Part shown: positions 31,037 to 40,241 of the stretch, piece after piece | Numbering within the stretch: position 1 is the stretch's first letter | Layout: every line of letters begins with the position of its first letter | From: an uncultured Prevotellaceae bacterium | Lineage (GTDB): Bacteria > Bacteroidota > Bacteroidia > Bacteroidales > Bacteroidaceae | Assembly: GCA_900318685.1 (NCBI GenBank) | Contig: ONLL01000024.1 | Coordinates: 1-55,201 of the forward strand | Length of the DNA: 55,201 nt | Direction: 5' to 3' | The notes under the pieces: generated by a model | The model's input: the letters and a program-made list of their open reading frames with translations, nothing else | What the model was told of the DNA's origin: nothing | Databases searched by the model: none | Translations under genes and position numbers: made by a program

Positions 31037-33217
31037 TTATTTCAGTTCAAAGACGCGACTGGCATAATCCTCACGCAGGGGAATCTCGAGACCAACCTCC
31101 ATCAGGAAGCGTCCGGTGAATTGCTTGCCATTGAGGGAACAGGGTCGCTGGCCTATCTTCACATTGCGCTCAGTCAAGGTATAACTCTTGTCTGAATTGA
31201 GGCCGGCTAGGCGTAGGCGCGGCAAGGGCTGGTCGTAGTAGTTGTCGGTCTTATAGACGAACAATACACCCTGCGATTGAGCATCGTCGACATACATGAG
31301 GCTAGCAACTCCCTTACGGTCGTAGGGTGAAAGCAGGCGGTAGAGGTTGCCTGTCTGAATAACTGGGCGCAGTGCCTTGTAATCAGCGAAGCATGTAGTA
31401 CACTGCTTTCGCTCCTCGTCTGTCATGTCCTTTGGCTGCAGCTCGATGCCAAGTCTTCCACTCATGGCTACATCGCAGCGAAACTTGATGGGAATAACAC
31501 GTCCGCCAGTGTTCCAGTAGGGACAATGATTGATGTGCTGCGCCATAGCATTGGCTGGGAAGAAGAGGCTGGTGCCATATTGGATGTAGACACGCTGCAG
31601 AGCATCGGTATTGTCGCTGACCCAAAACTCGTCGAAGTAGGGAAGCAGGCCATAGTTGGCACGTCCGCCTCCGCTGGCACAGTCTTGGATGACGAGGTCA
31701 GGATACTTAGCTCGGATGCGTTGTAGCGTGGAGATAAGTCCGCGATGATAGTCGATGGAGATATTGTTCTGCTTCGACTTGGGCAGATAGAGTGATCCAT
31801 AGTTCTGGACAGGAGCATTGGCATCCCATTTGATATAACTGATTTCAGGGTATTCGGTCATCAAGTGGTCAACGATGCCGAAGACAAAGTCCTGGACCTG
31901 GGGATTAGTGAGATCGAGCACCACCTGTGTGCCGCCACGTCCTTGCTTCAGCTCACGCCCCTTGGTTTGCAGCACCCAGTCGGGATGCTGCTCGTAGAGC
32001 TCGCTGGTGGTGTTGGTCATCTCTGGCTCTATCCAGATGCCGAACTTTATTTTACGTTGTTTGGCAGCATCGGTGAGCGCCTTGATGCCGTTGGGCAACT
32101 TGTTCTTGTCGACCACCCAGTCGCCTAGTGAGGAGTTGTCCTGCTTGCGTGGATACTTATTGCCAAACCAGCCGTCGTCCATGACGAAGAGCTCACCGCC
32201 GAAAGCAGCAATGTCATCCATCATCTTGATAATCTTTTCCTCAGTGATGTCGAGATAGATGCCTTCCCAGGAGTTCAGCAGGATGTCACCCGTCTGCATG
32301 CCACGATGGAACATACCTTCCTTGCGTGCCCAATTGTGAAAGATACGACTGACGCCTCCCAGGCCCTCAGGGCTATAGGCCAAGGCCAAGTGAGGTGTCT
32401 GGAACACTTCCTTGGGTTCAAGAACATATTCACTGGAGAGAGGAGCGATGCCAGCATATACATGATGTTCTTTGTGGCTGATGGTGTTCATGCGCAGTTC
32501 GAAGTTTCCGCTCCAGCAGAGAGCGAGGCCGATAGTGCGTCCTATTTGTTCCTGAGGCTTGCCGTCGAGAGAAATCATCAGTTCAGGCGCATCGAGATGT
32601 GAATTGCGTGTGCCATCGGTATTGCAGATGGTCTTCATGCCTTGGGTGAGAGGTTCCATCGTCGGTTCGCTCTCTGCCGCCCAGTTTCCATGCAGATGGG
32701 TGATCCAGACATCACCTTGGCGTAGTGTGAGGTGTCCAGAATCGAAGCGCTTCAGGATGATAGCTTTTTTCTCCTGATGGGAGATCTCTGTCCAGGTTTC
32801 GATGACATCGACGTGTTTATAGGCTTTGTAGAAGACCTTCACCGTGACAGGCATCAGCTTGTCCTGCATAGTGAAGACATGAATCTTGGCACGGGGTTCG
32901 TCTTTCGCTTCATAGTTGGTCACATAGAGTTCCAGATTCAGGTCGCCATCCATGTGCTGCACCTGAAGAGCAGGAGCCTGTACGGCATCAACAGTACCAA
33001 AGGCAGGAAGCGCATGAAAGTTAAGATCTGCTCCTGCGTCGCGCAACTGCTTTAGTGTAGCACTCTTGTCGCCATAGTAAGACTGTCGCAGGTCGCCACC
33101 TTCCCATGCTGAGAGGAGCAACTGTGTGTTGGGTGTCTCAATGGTGACTTCTCCCTGCCATGCGAGAGAGGTGGTCGTAGTGAGGAGCATCAGTGCTCCC
33201 AAAAGGGCTTTCTTCAT
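31037..33217 (-). CDS. GH36-type alpha-galactosidase (exported)
   Basis: 726 residues from the ATG at 33217 (MKKALLGALMLLTTTTSLAWQ, signal peptide). The order is an N-terminal beta domain, a TIM barrel with LFVMDDGWFGNKYPRKQDNSSLGDWVVDKNKLPNGI, IEPEMTNTTSELYEQHPDWVL, the nucleophile motif YIKWDANAP (Asp of KWD), and the acid/base region EFWVSDNTDALQR, then a C-terminal sandwich. This is the GH36 pattern. It would remove alpha-1,6-galactose side chains from galactomannan, matching the rest of the operon. The longer frame to 33295 overlaps the epimerase and lacks a signal peptide at its start, so it is rejected. Confidence 0.9.
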   Translation of the reverse strand: MKKALLGALMLLTTTTSLAWQGEVTIETPNTQLLLSAWEGGDLRQSYYGDKSATLKQLRDAGADLNFHALPAFGTVDAVQAPALQVQHMDGDLNLELYVTNYEAKDEPRAKIHVFTMQDKLMPVTVKVFYKAYKHVDVIETWTEISHQEKKAIILKRFDSGHLTLRQGDVWITHLHGNWAAESEPTMEPLTQGMKTICNTDGTRNSHLDAPELMISLDGKPQEQIGRTIGLALCWSGNFELRMNTISHKEHHVYAGIAPLSSEYVLEPKEVFQTPHLALAYSPEGLGGVSRIFHNWARKEGMFHRGMQTGDILLNSWEGIYLDITEEKIIKMMDDIAAFGGELFVMDDGWFGNKYPRKQDNSSLGDWVVDKNKLPNGIKALTDAAKQRKIKFGIWIEPEMTNTTSELYEQHPDWVLQTKGRELKQGRGGTQVVLDLTNPQVQDFVFGIVDHLMTEYPEISYIKWDANAPVQNYGSLYLPKSKQNNISIDYHRGLISTLQRIRAKYPDLVIQDCASGGGRANYGLLPYFDEFWVSDNTDALQRVYIQYGTSLFFPANAMAQHINHCPYWNTGGRVIPIKFRCDVAMSGRLGIELQPKDMTDEERKQCTTCFADYKALRPVIQTGNLYRLLSPYDRKGVASLMYVDDAQSQGVLFVYKTDNYYDQPLPRLRLAGLNSDKSYTLTERNVKIGQRPCSLNGKQFTGRFLMEVGLEIPLREDYASRVFELK

Positions 33218-33267
33218 AATATGTTTAATGAAATGATTTCTGTTTTTTATCATATAAAGGTCATTAT

Positions 33268-34563
33268 TCAAAAGCGTTCGATGATTTCCAGGCACATGCG
33301 ACTGTTATGATACGGACACTTCCAGAAGCCTGCGTGGTCGTCGTCGAGGTTCAATGTACCATCAGCATGACGGCTCCAATACCACTCTCCATGCTCATAG
33401 TCGATCAGTTTATCTTTGATGAACCCCCATCCACGGATAGCATTCTGCAAGGCGTCTTCATCACCAAAATACTGGTAAATGTTTATCCAGCCAACAACAT
33501 TCTCTGCCTGTACCCACCAGTGCAAGTCATCATCCACATGGCCAGTGTTGAGGTTTGCCTCATGTATCAAAGAGCCGTCAGGGCGCAGGCCTTTCGCTGA
33601 GGCTTGAGCTACTTCACGCACGACCTTCTCCACCTTCTTCAGCACCTTCAAGTCGCCCAGCACGAGTGCGGCTTCATGCATCAGCCACGAGCACTCAATG
33701 TCGTGTCCGTAGCTCTCCAGATGGCCGGCACCACGCGTCCAGTCCATCTCAAAGAAGAGGTCGAGATGATGTGTCTCAGGGTTCAGTATGCGGTCAGTAA
33801 AGATTTCGATGAGATTACGTAGAGAGCCTTCGAGGCGGTCCAAGAGTTCTACAGGCACAGCAATGTCCACAGGCAGCACAGAGCCTATAGCTGGCACATA
33901 GTTGCACGATGATGATGTCTGCATCTCCTTCAGACACCTCAGCAAATTGGTGTAAGGTTCGATGATGTGCAGATGCGTGTTCTGCGATTTGGGGTAGTTG
34001 GCATCAAGCTCCGACAAGCGCATATCGGCAATCTCGCCCCAAGTTCGGGTGCAGGCTTCGATATAGCCGTTATACTTAGTATCGAAAGCGTGTTCCTCTA
34101 TGCTCTCATAGAGTGCGATAGCAAAGTCTAATGCCTCTCGGTCGCCTGTAGCACGTACATATTCCGAGAACCCATAGATGGCAAAACCAATAGCGTAGAA
34201 CTGCTTTTTCGTATCGAGCGGATTGCCCTTGCAGTCAAGGCTCCAGTACACTCCGCCATACTCTTTGTCAATGAAACGCTCTATCAAATAGTCTTTCGCA
34301 CGAGTGGCGGCCACGAGATACTCTGGCTTGCGTAGTACGCGATAGGCAGCAGAAAAGCTCCAGAGGATCCGGGCGTTGAGGATGGCTCCTTTCTCAGCCT
34401 CAGGATGCAGCTGCATATGACCGTCGATGCGTCCATAGAAACCACCGTTCTCATAATCTACCATCTTGTCAATCCAGAAAGGCAGGATGTTGTTTTCCAG
34501 CACATCCAACATCTCACTCCGCATGACGGCGATGGCATCACTATGAATAGGGGAGTTACTCAT
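33268..34563 (-). CDS. Mannobiose/cellobiose 2-epimerase
   Basis: 431 residues of the N-acylglucosamine 2-epimerase-type (alpha6/alpha6) family: GGFYGRIDG, KGAILNARILWSFSAAYR, KEYGGVYWSLD, LHIIEPYTNLLR, GHDIECSWLMHEAA, and the late LHWWVQAENVVGWINIYQ. These fit cellobiose 2-epimerases, including the mannobiose-specific one of Bacteroides. Next to GH26, a GPH transporter and GH130 it most likely turns mannobiose into mannosyl-1,4-glucose in the cytoplasm. No signal peptide. Its ATG overlaps the transporter stop by 4 bp. Confidence 0.9.
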   Translation of the reverse strand: MSNSPIHSDAIAVMRSEMLDVLENNILPFWIDKMVDYENGGFYGRIDGHMQLHPEAEKGAILNARILWSFSAAYRVLRKPEYLVAATRAKDYLIERFIDKEYGGVYWSLDCKGNPLDTKKQFYAIGFAIYGFSEYVRATGDREALDFAIALYESIEEHAFDTKYNGYIEACTRTWGEIADMRLSELDANYPKSQNTHLHIIEPYTNLLRCLKEMQTSSSCNYVPAIGSVLPVDIAVPVELLDRLEGSLRNLIEIFTDRILNPETHHLDLFFEMDWTRGAGHLESYGHDIECSWLMHEAALVLGDLKVLKKVEKVVREVAQASAKGLRPDGSLIHEANLNTGHVDDDLHWWVQAENVVGWINIYQYFGDEDALQNAIRGWGFIKDKLIDYEHGEWYWSRHADGTLNLDDDHAGFWKCPYHNSRMCLEIIERF

Positions 34564-35903
34564 TTCTTAATAGGATATAGCTTGGTGAGCAGGATGATGA
34601 TAAAAGCAATGGCAGCAGGAAAGAGAGAGAACAGATTCCATACCATGCTTAGCACGGAATCGGTAATGGAGGCGGGGTCGACGCTGGCGTTACCCATGGA
34701 GTCGGTGACCATGCTGGCACCTGCAAGTCCGAGGAACAATGCGACCAGAGAGCCACTGATGGCTGTGCCGAATTTCTGAGCCATGGTGCCTGATGAGAAG
34801 ATGAGTCCTGTTGACGAGGTGCCGTTCTTCTCAGTAGCATAGTCGGCCACATCAGCATACATCGACCACAGCAGTGGCGAGTAGAGTCCAATGCCTACAG
34901 AGGTAAGCACAACCAGGGCTACCATCACCCAGATGTATGCAGGATCCATGGGGATGAAGAAGAAACCGATGGAAAAGACCATACAGATGAGTGCTGCCAC
35001 CTGAAATGCTTTCCGCTTGCTGCCCATCCACTGGGTGAACTTAGGTGATACGCCACCAAAAATCATACAGGTAAGCTCACCAAAGGTCATGAACACGGTA
35101 TAGTTGATGATGAGCCCGCTCACCGTCACGTCGCCATGCAGGCAATATTCGAACATGTATCCTGCCACGGCATAACGGAAACCGTTGAAGAAATTGGTGC
35201 AGATGCCGATGAGTGTCAGGATGATCCATGGCTTGTTACGGAAGAGATCAGCAAAAGGCTTGAACGAGAACTTCTCTGCGCGTACGGGCTTCAGACGTTC
35301 CTTAGTGAGCAGTCCGCAAGCCAGGGTTCCTGCTGCTGCCAGCACGCCGAAGAATGCACCCAGCACGGCATACTGATGCTGTGGTGTGCCTCCGACGAAC
35401 TTCTGCAGATAGGGGAAAGAGAGCAGGGTGATGAATCCCATGGCATAGGCACCCACCATGCGGAATGACGAGAACTGGTTTTTCTCGTTATCGTCATCAG
35501 TCATCACGCCCAGCAGTGAGCCATAGGGCACATTAACAGCTGTGTAGCATGCCATCATCAGCAGATAGAGCGAGTATGCCCAGATGCGCTTGCCCACGGG
35601 TCCGAAGCCGGGTGTGTAGAGCAGGAGGGCAAAGATGAGGCCAAAGGGGATGGCACCATAGATGAGCCATGGGCGGTAGGTACCCCATTTTGACTGTGTA
35701 CGGTCGGCCAGCGCGCCCATCAGCGGGTCGGTGACGACATCGAACATTCGAGCGATGAGCATCAGCATGGCTGCATCGGCAAAGGTAAGCCCGAACACAT
35801 TGGTGAAAAACAGGGGAAAGGCAATCGACATGATCTTCCATGTGATACCTCCTGCTGCGGCATCGCCCAGGGCATAGCCGATTTTCTCTTTTAAACTAGC
35901 CAT
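34560..35903 (-). CDS. GPH-family sugar:cation symporter
   Basis: 447 residues with about twelve membrane segments. The opening LKEKIGYALGDAAAGGITWKIMSIAFPLFFTNVFGL and the early loop TDPLMGALADRTQSKWGTYRPWL are characteristic of the MelB-like GPH family. It would import mannobiose or mannosyl oligosaccharides with a cation. Context (GH26, epimerase and GH130 on either side) sets the likely substrate. Confidence 0.9.
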   Translation of the reverse strand: MASLKEKIGYALGDAAAGGITWKIMSIAFPLFFTNVFGLTFADAAMLMLIARMFDVVTDPLMGALADRTQSKWGTYRPWLIYGAIPFGLIFALLLYTPGFGPVGKRIWAYSLYLLMMACYTAVNVPYGSLLGVMTDDDNEKNQFSSFRMVGAYAMGFITLLSFPYLQKFVGGTPQHQYAVLGAFFGVLAAAGTLACGLLTKERLKPVRAEKFSFKPFADLFRNKPWIILTLIGICTNFFNGFRYAVAGYMFEYCLHGDVTVSGLIINYTVFMTFGELTCMIFGGVSPKFTQWMGSKRKAFQVAALICMVFSIGFFFIPMDPAYIWVMVALVVLTSVGIGLYSPLLWSMYADVADYATEKNGTSSTGLIFSSGTMAQKFGTAISGSLVALFLGLAGASMVTDSMGNASVDPASITDSVLSMVWNLFSLFPAAIAFIIILLTKLYPIKK

Positions 35904-35916
35904 ATTTGTTTACTAT

Positions 35917-37110
35917 TTACAATTTGACATTCTTGTTCTTCGCCACCAGTTTCTTGATGGTCTCAACACTTGCTGCAGTACACAGACCATCCTCTGGAGT
36001 GTTCATACAGTAATCAATGAGGCGATCGATGGATGATGTTGCCACATGCATGCGGGTGTCGGCTGTAGCATAGTAGATGAACACCCTGCCATCATTGTCG
36101 GCAATCCATCCGTTGGCGAAAGCCACGTTCATCACATCACCAACATATTCGTCACCCTCAGGTACAAGGAAATAGCCACCAGGTCTGGCGATAACACGTG
36201 TGGGGTCGTCGATGGCAGTCATATATAAGTATAACACATAGCGAAGCCCGTCAGCAGTAGCTCTGACACCATGGGCCAGGTGGAGCCATCCCCTGGGAGT
36301 CTTTATAGGATGTGGCCCCTCGCCATTCTTTACTTCAGTGATGGTGTGGTAGTGGCGAGCATAGATGATCTTCTCCTCGCGTACCTCGGCATGAGTGATG
36401 TCATCAACCAGCGACCATCCGATTCCGCCACCACTTCCTGTGTCGATGAATCCATCCTGCGGACGGGTGTAGAAGGCATATTTTCCATTGACGAACTCAG
36501 GATGTAACACCACATTGCGCTGCTGACTCTTTGACTTCAGGTCGGGCAGCCGTTCCCAGTTGATGAGATCCTTCGTACGGGCAATGCCTGCCGTAGCCGT
36601 TGCAGCAGAGAGATTACCTGGCTGTGAGTCATCATGACGCTCAGCACAGAACACACCATAGATCCAGCCGTCTTCGTGCTGCGTAATACGCATGTCATAG
36701 ATATTAGTGGCAGGATTTACTCCTCCTTCAGAAGAGTCGGAAGGAGCTTCTGGCATGGTGATGGGCTCAGGCCAGAAACGGAAGTTGTCCACTCCGTTAG
36801 GACTCTCAGCTACGGCAAAGAACGACTTTCGGTCGGCTCCCTCCACACGGACAATGAGCACATACTTGCCATTCCATTTCATGGCACCAGCGTTGAGCGT
36901 GGCGTTCATCATGATACGCTGCATGAGGAAGGGATTATCCTGCTCGCAGAAGTCATAGCGCCATTCCAGTGGGGTATGGTCGGCAGTGAGAATGGGATAG
37001 ATATATTTCTCATAGATGCCGTTGCCCCATTCTCTGGGTTGGTTTACACGGCATAGTAACTTTTCATGGCGGCTGCGCAGGGCTGCCACCTTGGCCTGGA
37101 ATTCATTCAT
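35917..37110 (-). CDS. GH130 4-O-beta-D-mannosyl-D-glucose phosphorylase
   Basis: 397 residues from the ATG at 37110 (MNEFQAKVAALRSRHEKLLCRVNQP); the longer frame runs into the mannanase gene. GH130 motifs: RVNQPREWGNGIYEKYIYPILTADHTPLEWRYD, TNIYDMRITQHEDGWIYGVFCAERHD, KTPRGWLHLAHGVR, and YVGDVMNVAFANGWIADNDGRVFIYY. It splits mannosylglucose with phosphate into mannose 1-phosphate and glucose in the cytoplasm. Five bp separate it from GH26. The context makes mannosylglucose more likely than N-glycan mannobiosides as substrate. Confidence 0.92.
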   Translation of the reverse strand: MNEFQAKVAALRSRHEKLLCRVNQPREWGNGIYEKYIYPILTADHTPLEWRYDFCEQDNPFLMQRIMMNATLNAGAMKWNGKYVLIVRVEGADRKSFFAVAESPNGVDNFRFWPEPITMPEAPSDSSEGGVNPATNIYDMRITQHEDGWIYGVFCAERHDDSQPGNLSAATATAGIARTKDLINWERLPDLKSKSQQRNVVLHPEFVNGKYAFYTRPQDGFIDTGSGGGIGWSLVDDITHAEVREEKIIYARHYHTITEVKNGEGPHPIKTPRGWLHLAHGVRATADGLRYVLYLYMTAIDDPTRVIARPGGYFLVPEGDEYVGDVMNVAFANGWIADNDGRVFIYYATADTRMHVATSSIDRLIDYCMNTPEDGLCTAASVETIKKLVAKNKNVKL

Positions 37111-37114
37111 AGTC

Positions 37115-38233
37115 TTATTGGATATCTTTAAGGAACAAAGTCTTGTCGGCAGCATGGAACTCTTTGAAGTAGGGAGCATCGGGCTTAACGGGCGACGGTC
37201 CGAACCATTCTTTCTCATAATTGCGCCAGACGAGGAGATAGCTGATGGGATACTTGTCGACCACGGGCTGCAAGGTAGAGGTCCACCAGGTGGGGTCGGC
37301 CAGGTTCTTCAGTCCGCACTCCGTCAAGGCTGCAATCTTCCCATGATCTTTGGCAAACAGGCAGAGCATCTGGAGGTTTTGGTCAAGTTGACTGACAAAA
37401 TCCTCTTTCTTCCCCCATTGATAGCCGTCGATGCCGACGATGCCGATGCGGTCGTCGCCAGGATAACGCTCCAAGTACTTTTCTGCCGTGAGGTCACCTG
37501 CCATTCCTGGCGAGTATGCCCAGAGCAGATTGTCGAAGCCGTCGGCTGTGAGCTTGTCCTGCAGCATGTTCCACAGTGCCTTATATTCCTCAACGCTGCA
37601 AAGTTTCTCGCCCCACCAGAACCATGAGCCAGTATTCTCATGCCAGGGGCGGAAGATGATGGGCACCAGCTGGCCGTCATCGGTCTTAAGTGTAGCCAGG
37701 AAATCACTGAGACGCTGCATCCACACCTGGAACTTATCATATTGCGATCCTCCTGGCAAAATGCTACGTACGACAGTTGAGTCGGATACGTCCCATGCAG
37801 TCCCCTGTGGCCATTCTCCACCCTTATCAGACGTGGTGAGCGGATTACGGGGATGCCAGCTTAAAGTGACGATGCCTCCACGCTGATGATGCTTGACCAC
37901 CTCTTCGGTAATGCGGCTGAAGGGCACGCTGTCGAGGCTCTTTGCATCGCCCATCTCAATGCCTCCCAGTTCAAAGCCCATCACGGCAGGATAGTCACCG
38001 CAGGTGTTCTTCACGTCGCTGCTGTCCTTGTCGTAGGCCCAGGTCAGTCCGTACATCGGATCATCCTGATGTCCGAACATATAGCCCTGCTGTCGCAAGG
38101 TATCCATACGGCTGAAAAGCTGCTGGGCAGCGGTTGTCTCACTCTCAGTAGCAGCATTGCTGTTTTTCTGTGCACCACAGGCCATCAGCAATCCTGTTGC
38201 CACAGCCATTGCAATCTTCGTCTTCTTTCTCAT
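37115..38233 (-). CDS. GH26 beta-mannanase lipoprotein
   Basis: 372 residues. The N-terminus (MRKKTKIAMAVATGLLMACGAQ) ends in a lipobox LMAC, so it should be a lipoprotein. The GH26 barrel shows GYMFGHQDDPMYG, GIVTLSWHPRNPLT, the acid/base in FRPWHENTGSWFWWG, and the nucleophile in ALTECGL. It cuts beta-1,4-mannan, releasing mannobiose in the Bacteroides counterpart. It is second in the operon after the CE7 esterase. Confidence 0.93.
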   Translation of the reverse strand: MRKKTKIAMAVATGLLMACGAQKNSNAATESETTAAQQLFSRMDTLRQQGYMFGHQDDPMYGLTWAYDKDSSDVKNTCGDYPAVMGFELGGIEMGDAKSLDSVPFSRITEEVVKHHQRGGIVTLSWHPRNPLTTSDKGGEWPQGTAWDVSDSTVVRSILPGGSQYDKFQVWMQRLSDFLATLKTDDGQLVPIIFRPWHENTGSWFWWGEKLCSVEEYKALWNMLQDKLTADGFDNLLWAYSPGMAGDLTAEKYLERYPGDDRIGIVGIDGYQWGKKEDFVSQLDQNLQMLCLFAKDHGKIAALTECGLKNLADPTWWTSTLQPVVDKYPISYLLVWRNYEKEWFGPSPVKPDAPYFKEFHAADKTLFLKDIQ

Positions 38234-38241
38234 AGTTATCT

Positions 38242-39531
38242 TTATTTATTGATTCCCAGTTGTGTCAGCAGCCACTGCTCCCACTCGTCCCACTGCTCCT
38301 GATACCAGAAGTGCCAAGTCATTTGGTAGGGAGAGATTTCCTTCGGACCCTTGACGATGTTGTAAGTGGCCCAGGCAGTAGTGGGAGGCACCACATCGTC
38401 GCAATAGCCAAAGGAGAACCATCCCTTTTGCTGGCCATTTATCAGACGGGCAAAGTTCACTCCGTCGTAATAGCGCGAGCATTCAATCTGCTTCTCCATG
38501 CCTTTCCCTTTGTTCCAATAGAAATAATGTGGCCATCCGCAGGCAACGCCTTTCAGCGAGGCAGTATGGTCGCAGAGGGCAGCATGCACAGGAGCATAGC
38601 AGGTGATACGCTTGTCCAGCCCAGCCGTGACCAGCGACAGGAATCCTCCCTGGCTTGAGCCAGTGACGCCACACTCCTTACCGTTCCAAGGAGTGTATTG
38701 CTCGATATAGTCCAAAGCCCGTATGCAGCCTACGATGACATGCTTGTAATAGCTCTTGTCACGATTGTCCATGCCAAACTCCCAATATCCATTGAGGGCT
38801 CCTTCATTGAGATTGGTATAGATCTTTTGCTCCATCGTTACAGGTACGCCGTGAATGCCTATTTCGAGGGTGACGGCTCCCTGCGATGCAGTATAGATGT
38901 CGCCACCATAGGGTCGCACGCCAGCACCAGGCACCCTCAGCAGCGCAGGATACTTGCCTTCCTTCACGGGAATACAGAGGATGCCATAGGTGCGTGAGCC
39001 CCAACGGGCATTGTTGAAACTGACTTCGTAGACGTTCACGTCTTTCGTGCAGCGCTCAGGCAACAGACGCTTAGTAGGATCGAGGTCTGTCTTGCGGGCA
39101 TCAGCGATGGCTTGCTGCCAGAATGCTTCAAAGTCGCCGGGCATGATGGTGGAAGGCTGCAACTGCTCAGGTGAGAAAGCAGCCGCACAGGCACCTTTGT
39201 AGTCCTTGCCGTCGACATGAGCCGTGACGTCAACGCGATAGAAGCCGGGCGACGACATCTTCCCCTGCAGTTTCAGCGAGCCGTCCTTCAGGGTGAGGCT
39301 CTTCTTCTCGTTCTGGTACATCTCAGGCCCGGCGGAATAGTCGATGCTGACACCTTCAATCAAGGTGCCTGAGCGTCGCACCTCAACGACAAACTTAGCG
39401 GTCTCACCTACATTGTACTTCCAGTCCTGATGGTCGGGCTCGACAGTGACTACGATGTTGTTTCCTCTGATCTGAGCTTGCAGAGGAAGAAATGCCATAA
39501 GGGCGATTAACAAAGCAAATAATTGTTTCAT
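38242..39531 (-). CDS. CE7-type acetyl esterase with N-terminal beta domain
   Basis: 429 residues, signal peptide MKQLFALLIALMAFLPLQAQ. Residues 25-120 form a beta-sandwich (VVTVEPDHQDWKYNVGETAKFVVEV); the rest is an alpha/beta hydrolase of the AXE1 family with RWGSRTYGILCIPV, nucleophile elbow GSSQGG, the acid in YCDDVVPPT and His in MTWHFWYQ. Such enzymes remove acetyl groups from xylan, mannan or short oligosaccharides. Being first of the mannan operon, acetylated mannan is the likely target. A TACCTTTG box precedes it at 39570. Confidence 0.88.
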   Translation of the reverse strand: MKQLFALLIALMAFLPLQAQIRGNNIVVTVEPDHQDWKYNVGETAKFVVEVRRSGTLIEGVSIDYSAGPEMYQNEKKSLTLKDGSLKLQGKMSSPGFYRVDVTAHVDGKDYKGACAAAFSPEQLQPSTIMPGDFEAFWQQAIADARKTDLDPTKRLLPERCTKDVNVYEVSFNNARWGSRTYGILCIPVKEGKYPALLRVPGAGVRPYGGDIYTASQGAVTLEIGIHGVPVTMEQKIYTNLNEGALNGYWEFGMDNRDKSYYKHVIVGCIRALDYIEQYTPWNGKECGVTGSSQGGFLSLVTAGLDKRITCYAPVHAALCDHTASLKGVACGWPHYFYWNKGKGMEKQIECSRYYDGVNFARLINGQQKGWFSFGYCDDVVPPTTAWATYNIVKGPKEISPYQMTWHFWYQEQWDEWEQWLLTQLGINK

Positions 39532-39569
39532 GTATTCAGTCTTTAGTCTTCACTAATAGATTTGTGCTG

Positions 39570-39577
39570 CAAAGGTA
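39570..39577 (-). promoter_or_regulatory. -7 box of the mannan operon
   Basis: TACCTTTG on the minus strand, 38 bp before the esterase ATG. A TTTG lies 12 bp further upstream, closer than usual for a -33 element. No regulator gene is adjacent. Confidence 0.55.
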
Positions 39578-39660
39578 CGTTATTATTTTCAAACAGCATG
39601 ATACTTTTTTTGCAAAAGATGATATGCAAGGAGAAAAGTATGCGAAAAACCTGCAAAAAG

Positions 39661-40239
39661 TCATCGCTGACTGAATTCACAGCCACAATATTGCTGATTG
39701 TAGAAGGCATATTCACGCAGCAATTGGTTGCGGCGGTCGCTCAGTCCTCCCTTTCTCCAGTTTTGTGCCCAGAACACCGTGCCGGGTACGCTAGCCTGGG
39801 CTGCGAGCCCTGCTTCAGTGATTTGTTCGATACTCTTCCAGCGCGACGATGCCAGGGTGGTGGTGAAATGAACCATGCCAAGACGCTGGGCCTCCCTGGC
39901 TGTCTCCAAGAGTCTGAGCCTGAAGCACTGCAGGCAGCGGCATCCGCGTTCTGGCTCTCCTTCCAGCCCCCTGACGGCATCTAGCCATGACTGATGGTCG
40001 TAGTCGCCGTCAATCCACTCAATCCCCAGACTTTCTGCATGCCTCTTGCTTTCTGCCTTCCGGATGTCGTATTCCTGTCGAGGGAAGATATTGGGGTTAA
40101 AATAGAAGATGGTGGGACGCACGCCATTCTGAAGCATCCATTCCACGATGGCCGACGAGCAGGGCGCACAACAGGCATGGAGCAGCACCTGGCTGCATCC
40201 TCCTTCGGGCAATATAATGGCAGGCTGCTTGTGTTTCAT
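39661..40239 (-). CDS. queH: Epoxyqueuosine reductase QueH
   Basis: 192 residues with the QueH (formerly DUF208) cysteine pairs: HACCAPCSS near the N-terminus and RGCRCLQCFRLRL in the middle, plus FYFNPNIFPRQEY and HFTTTLASSRWKS. It carries out the last step of queuosine synthesis in tRNA in organisms lacking QueG. It is the last gene of a tight four-gene minus unit. Confidence 0.93.
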   Translation of the reverse strand: MKHKQPAIILPEGGCSQVLLHACCAPCSSAIVEWMLQNGVRPTIFYFNPNIFPRQEYDIRKAESKRHAESLGIEWIDGDYDHQSWLDAVRGLEGEPERGCRCLQCFRLRLLETAREAQRLGMVHFTTTLASSRWKSIEQITEAGLAAQASVPGTVFWAQNWRKGGLSDRRNQLLREYAFYNQQYCGCEFSQR

Positions 40240-40241
40240 CG

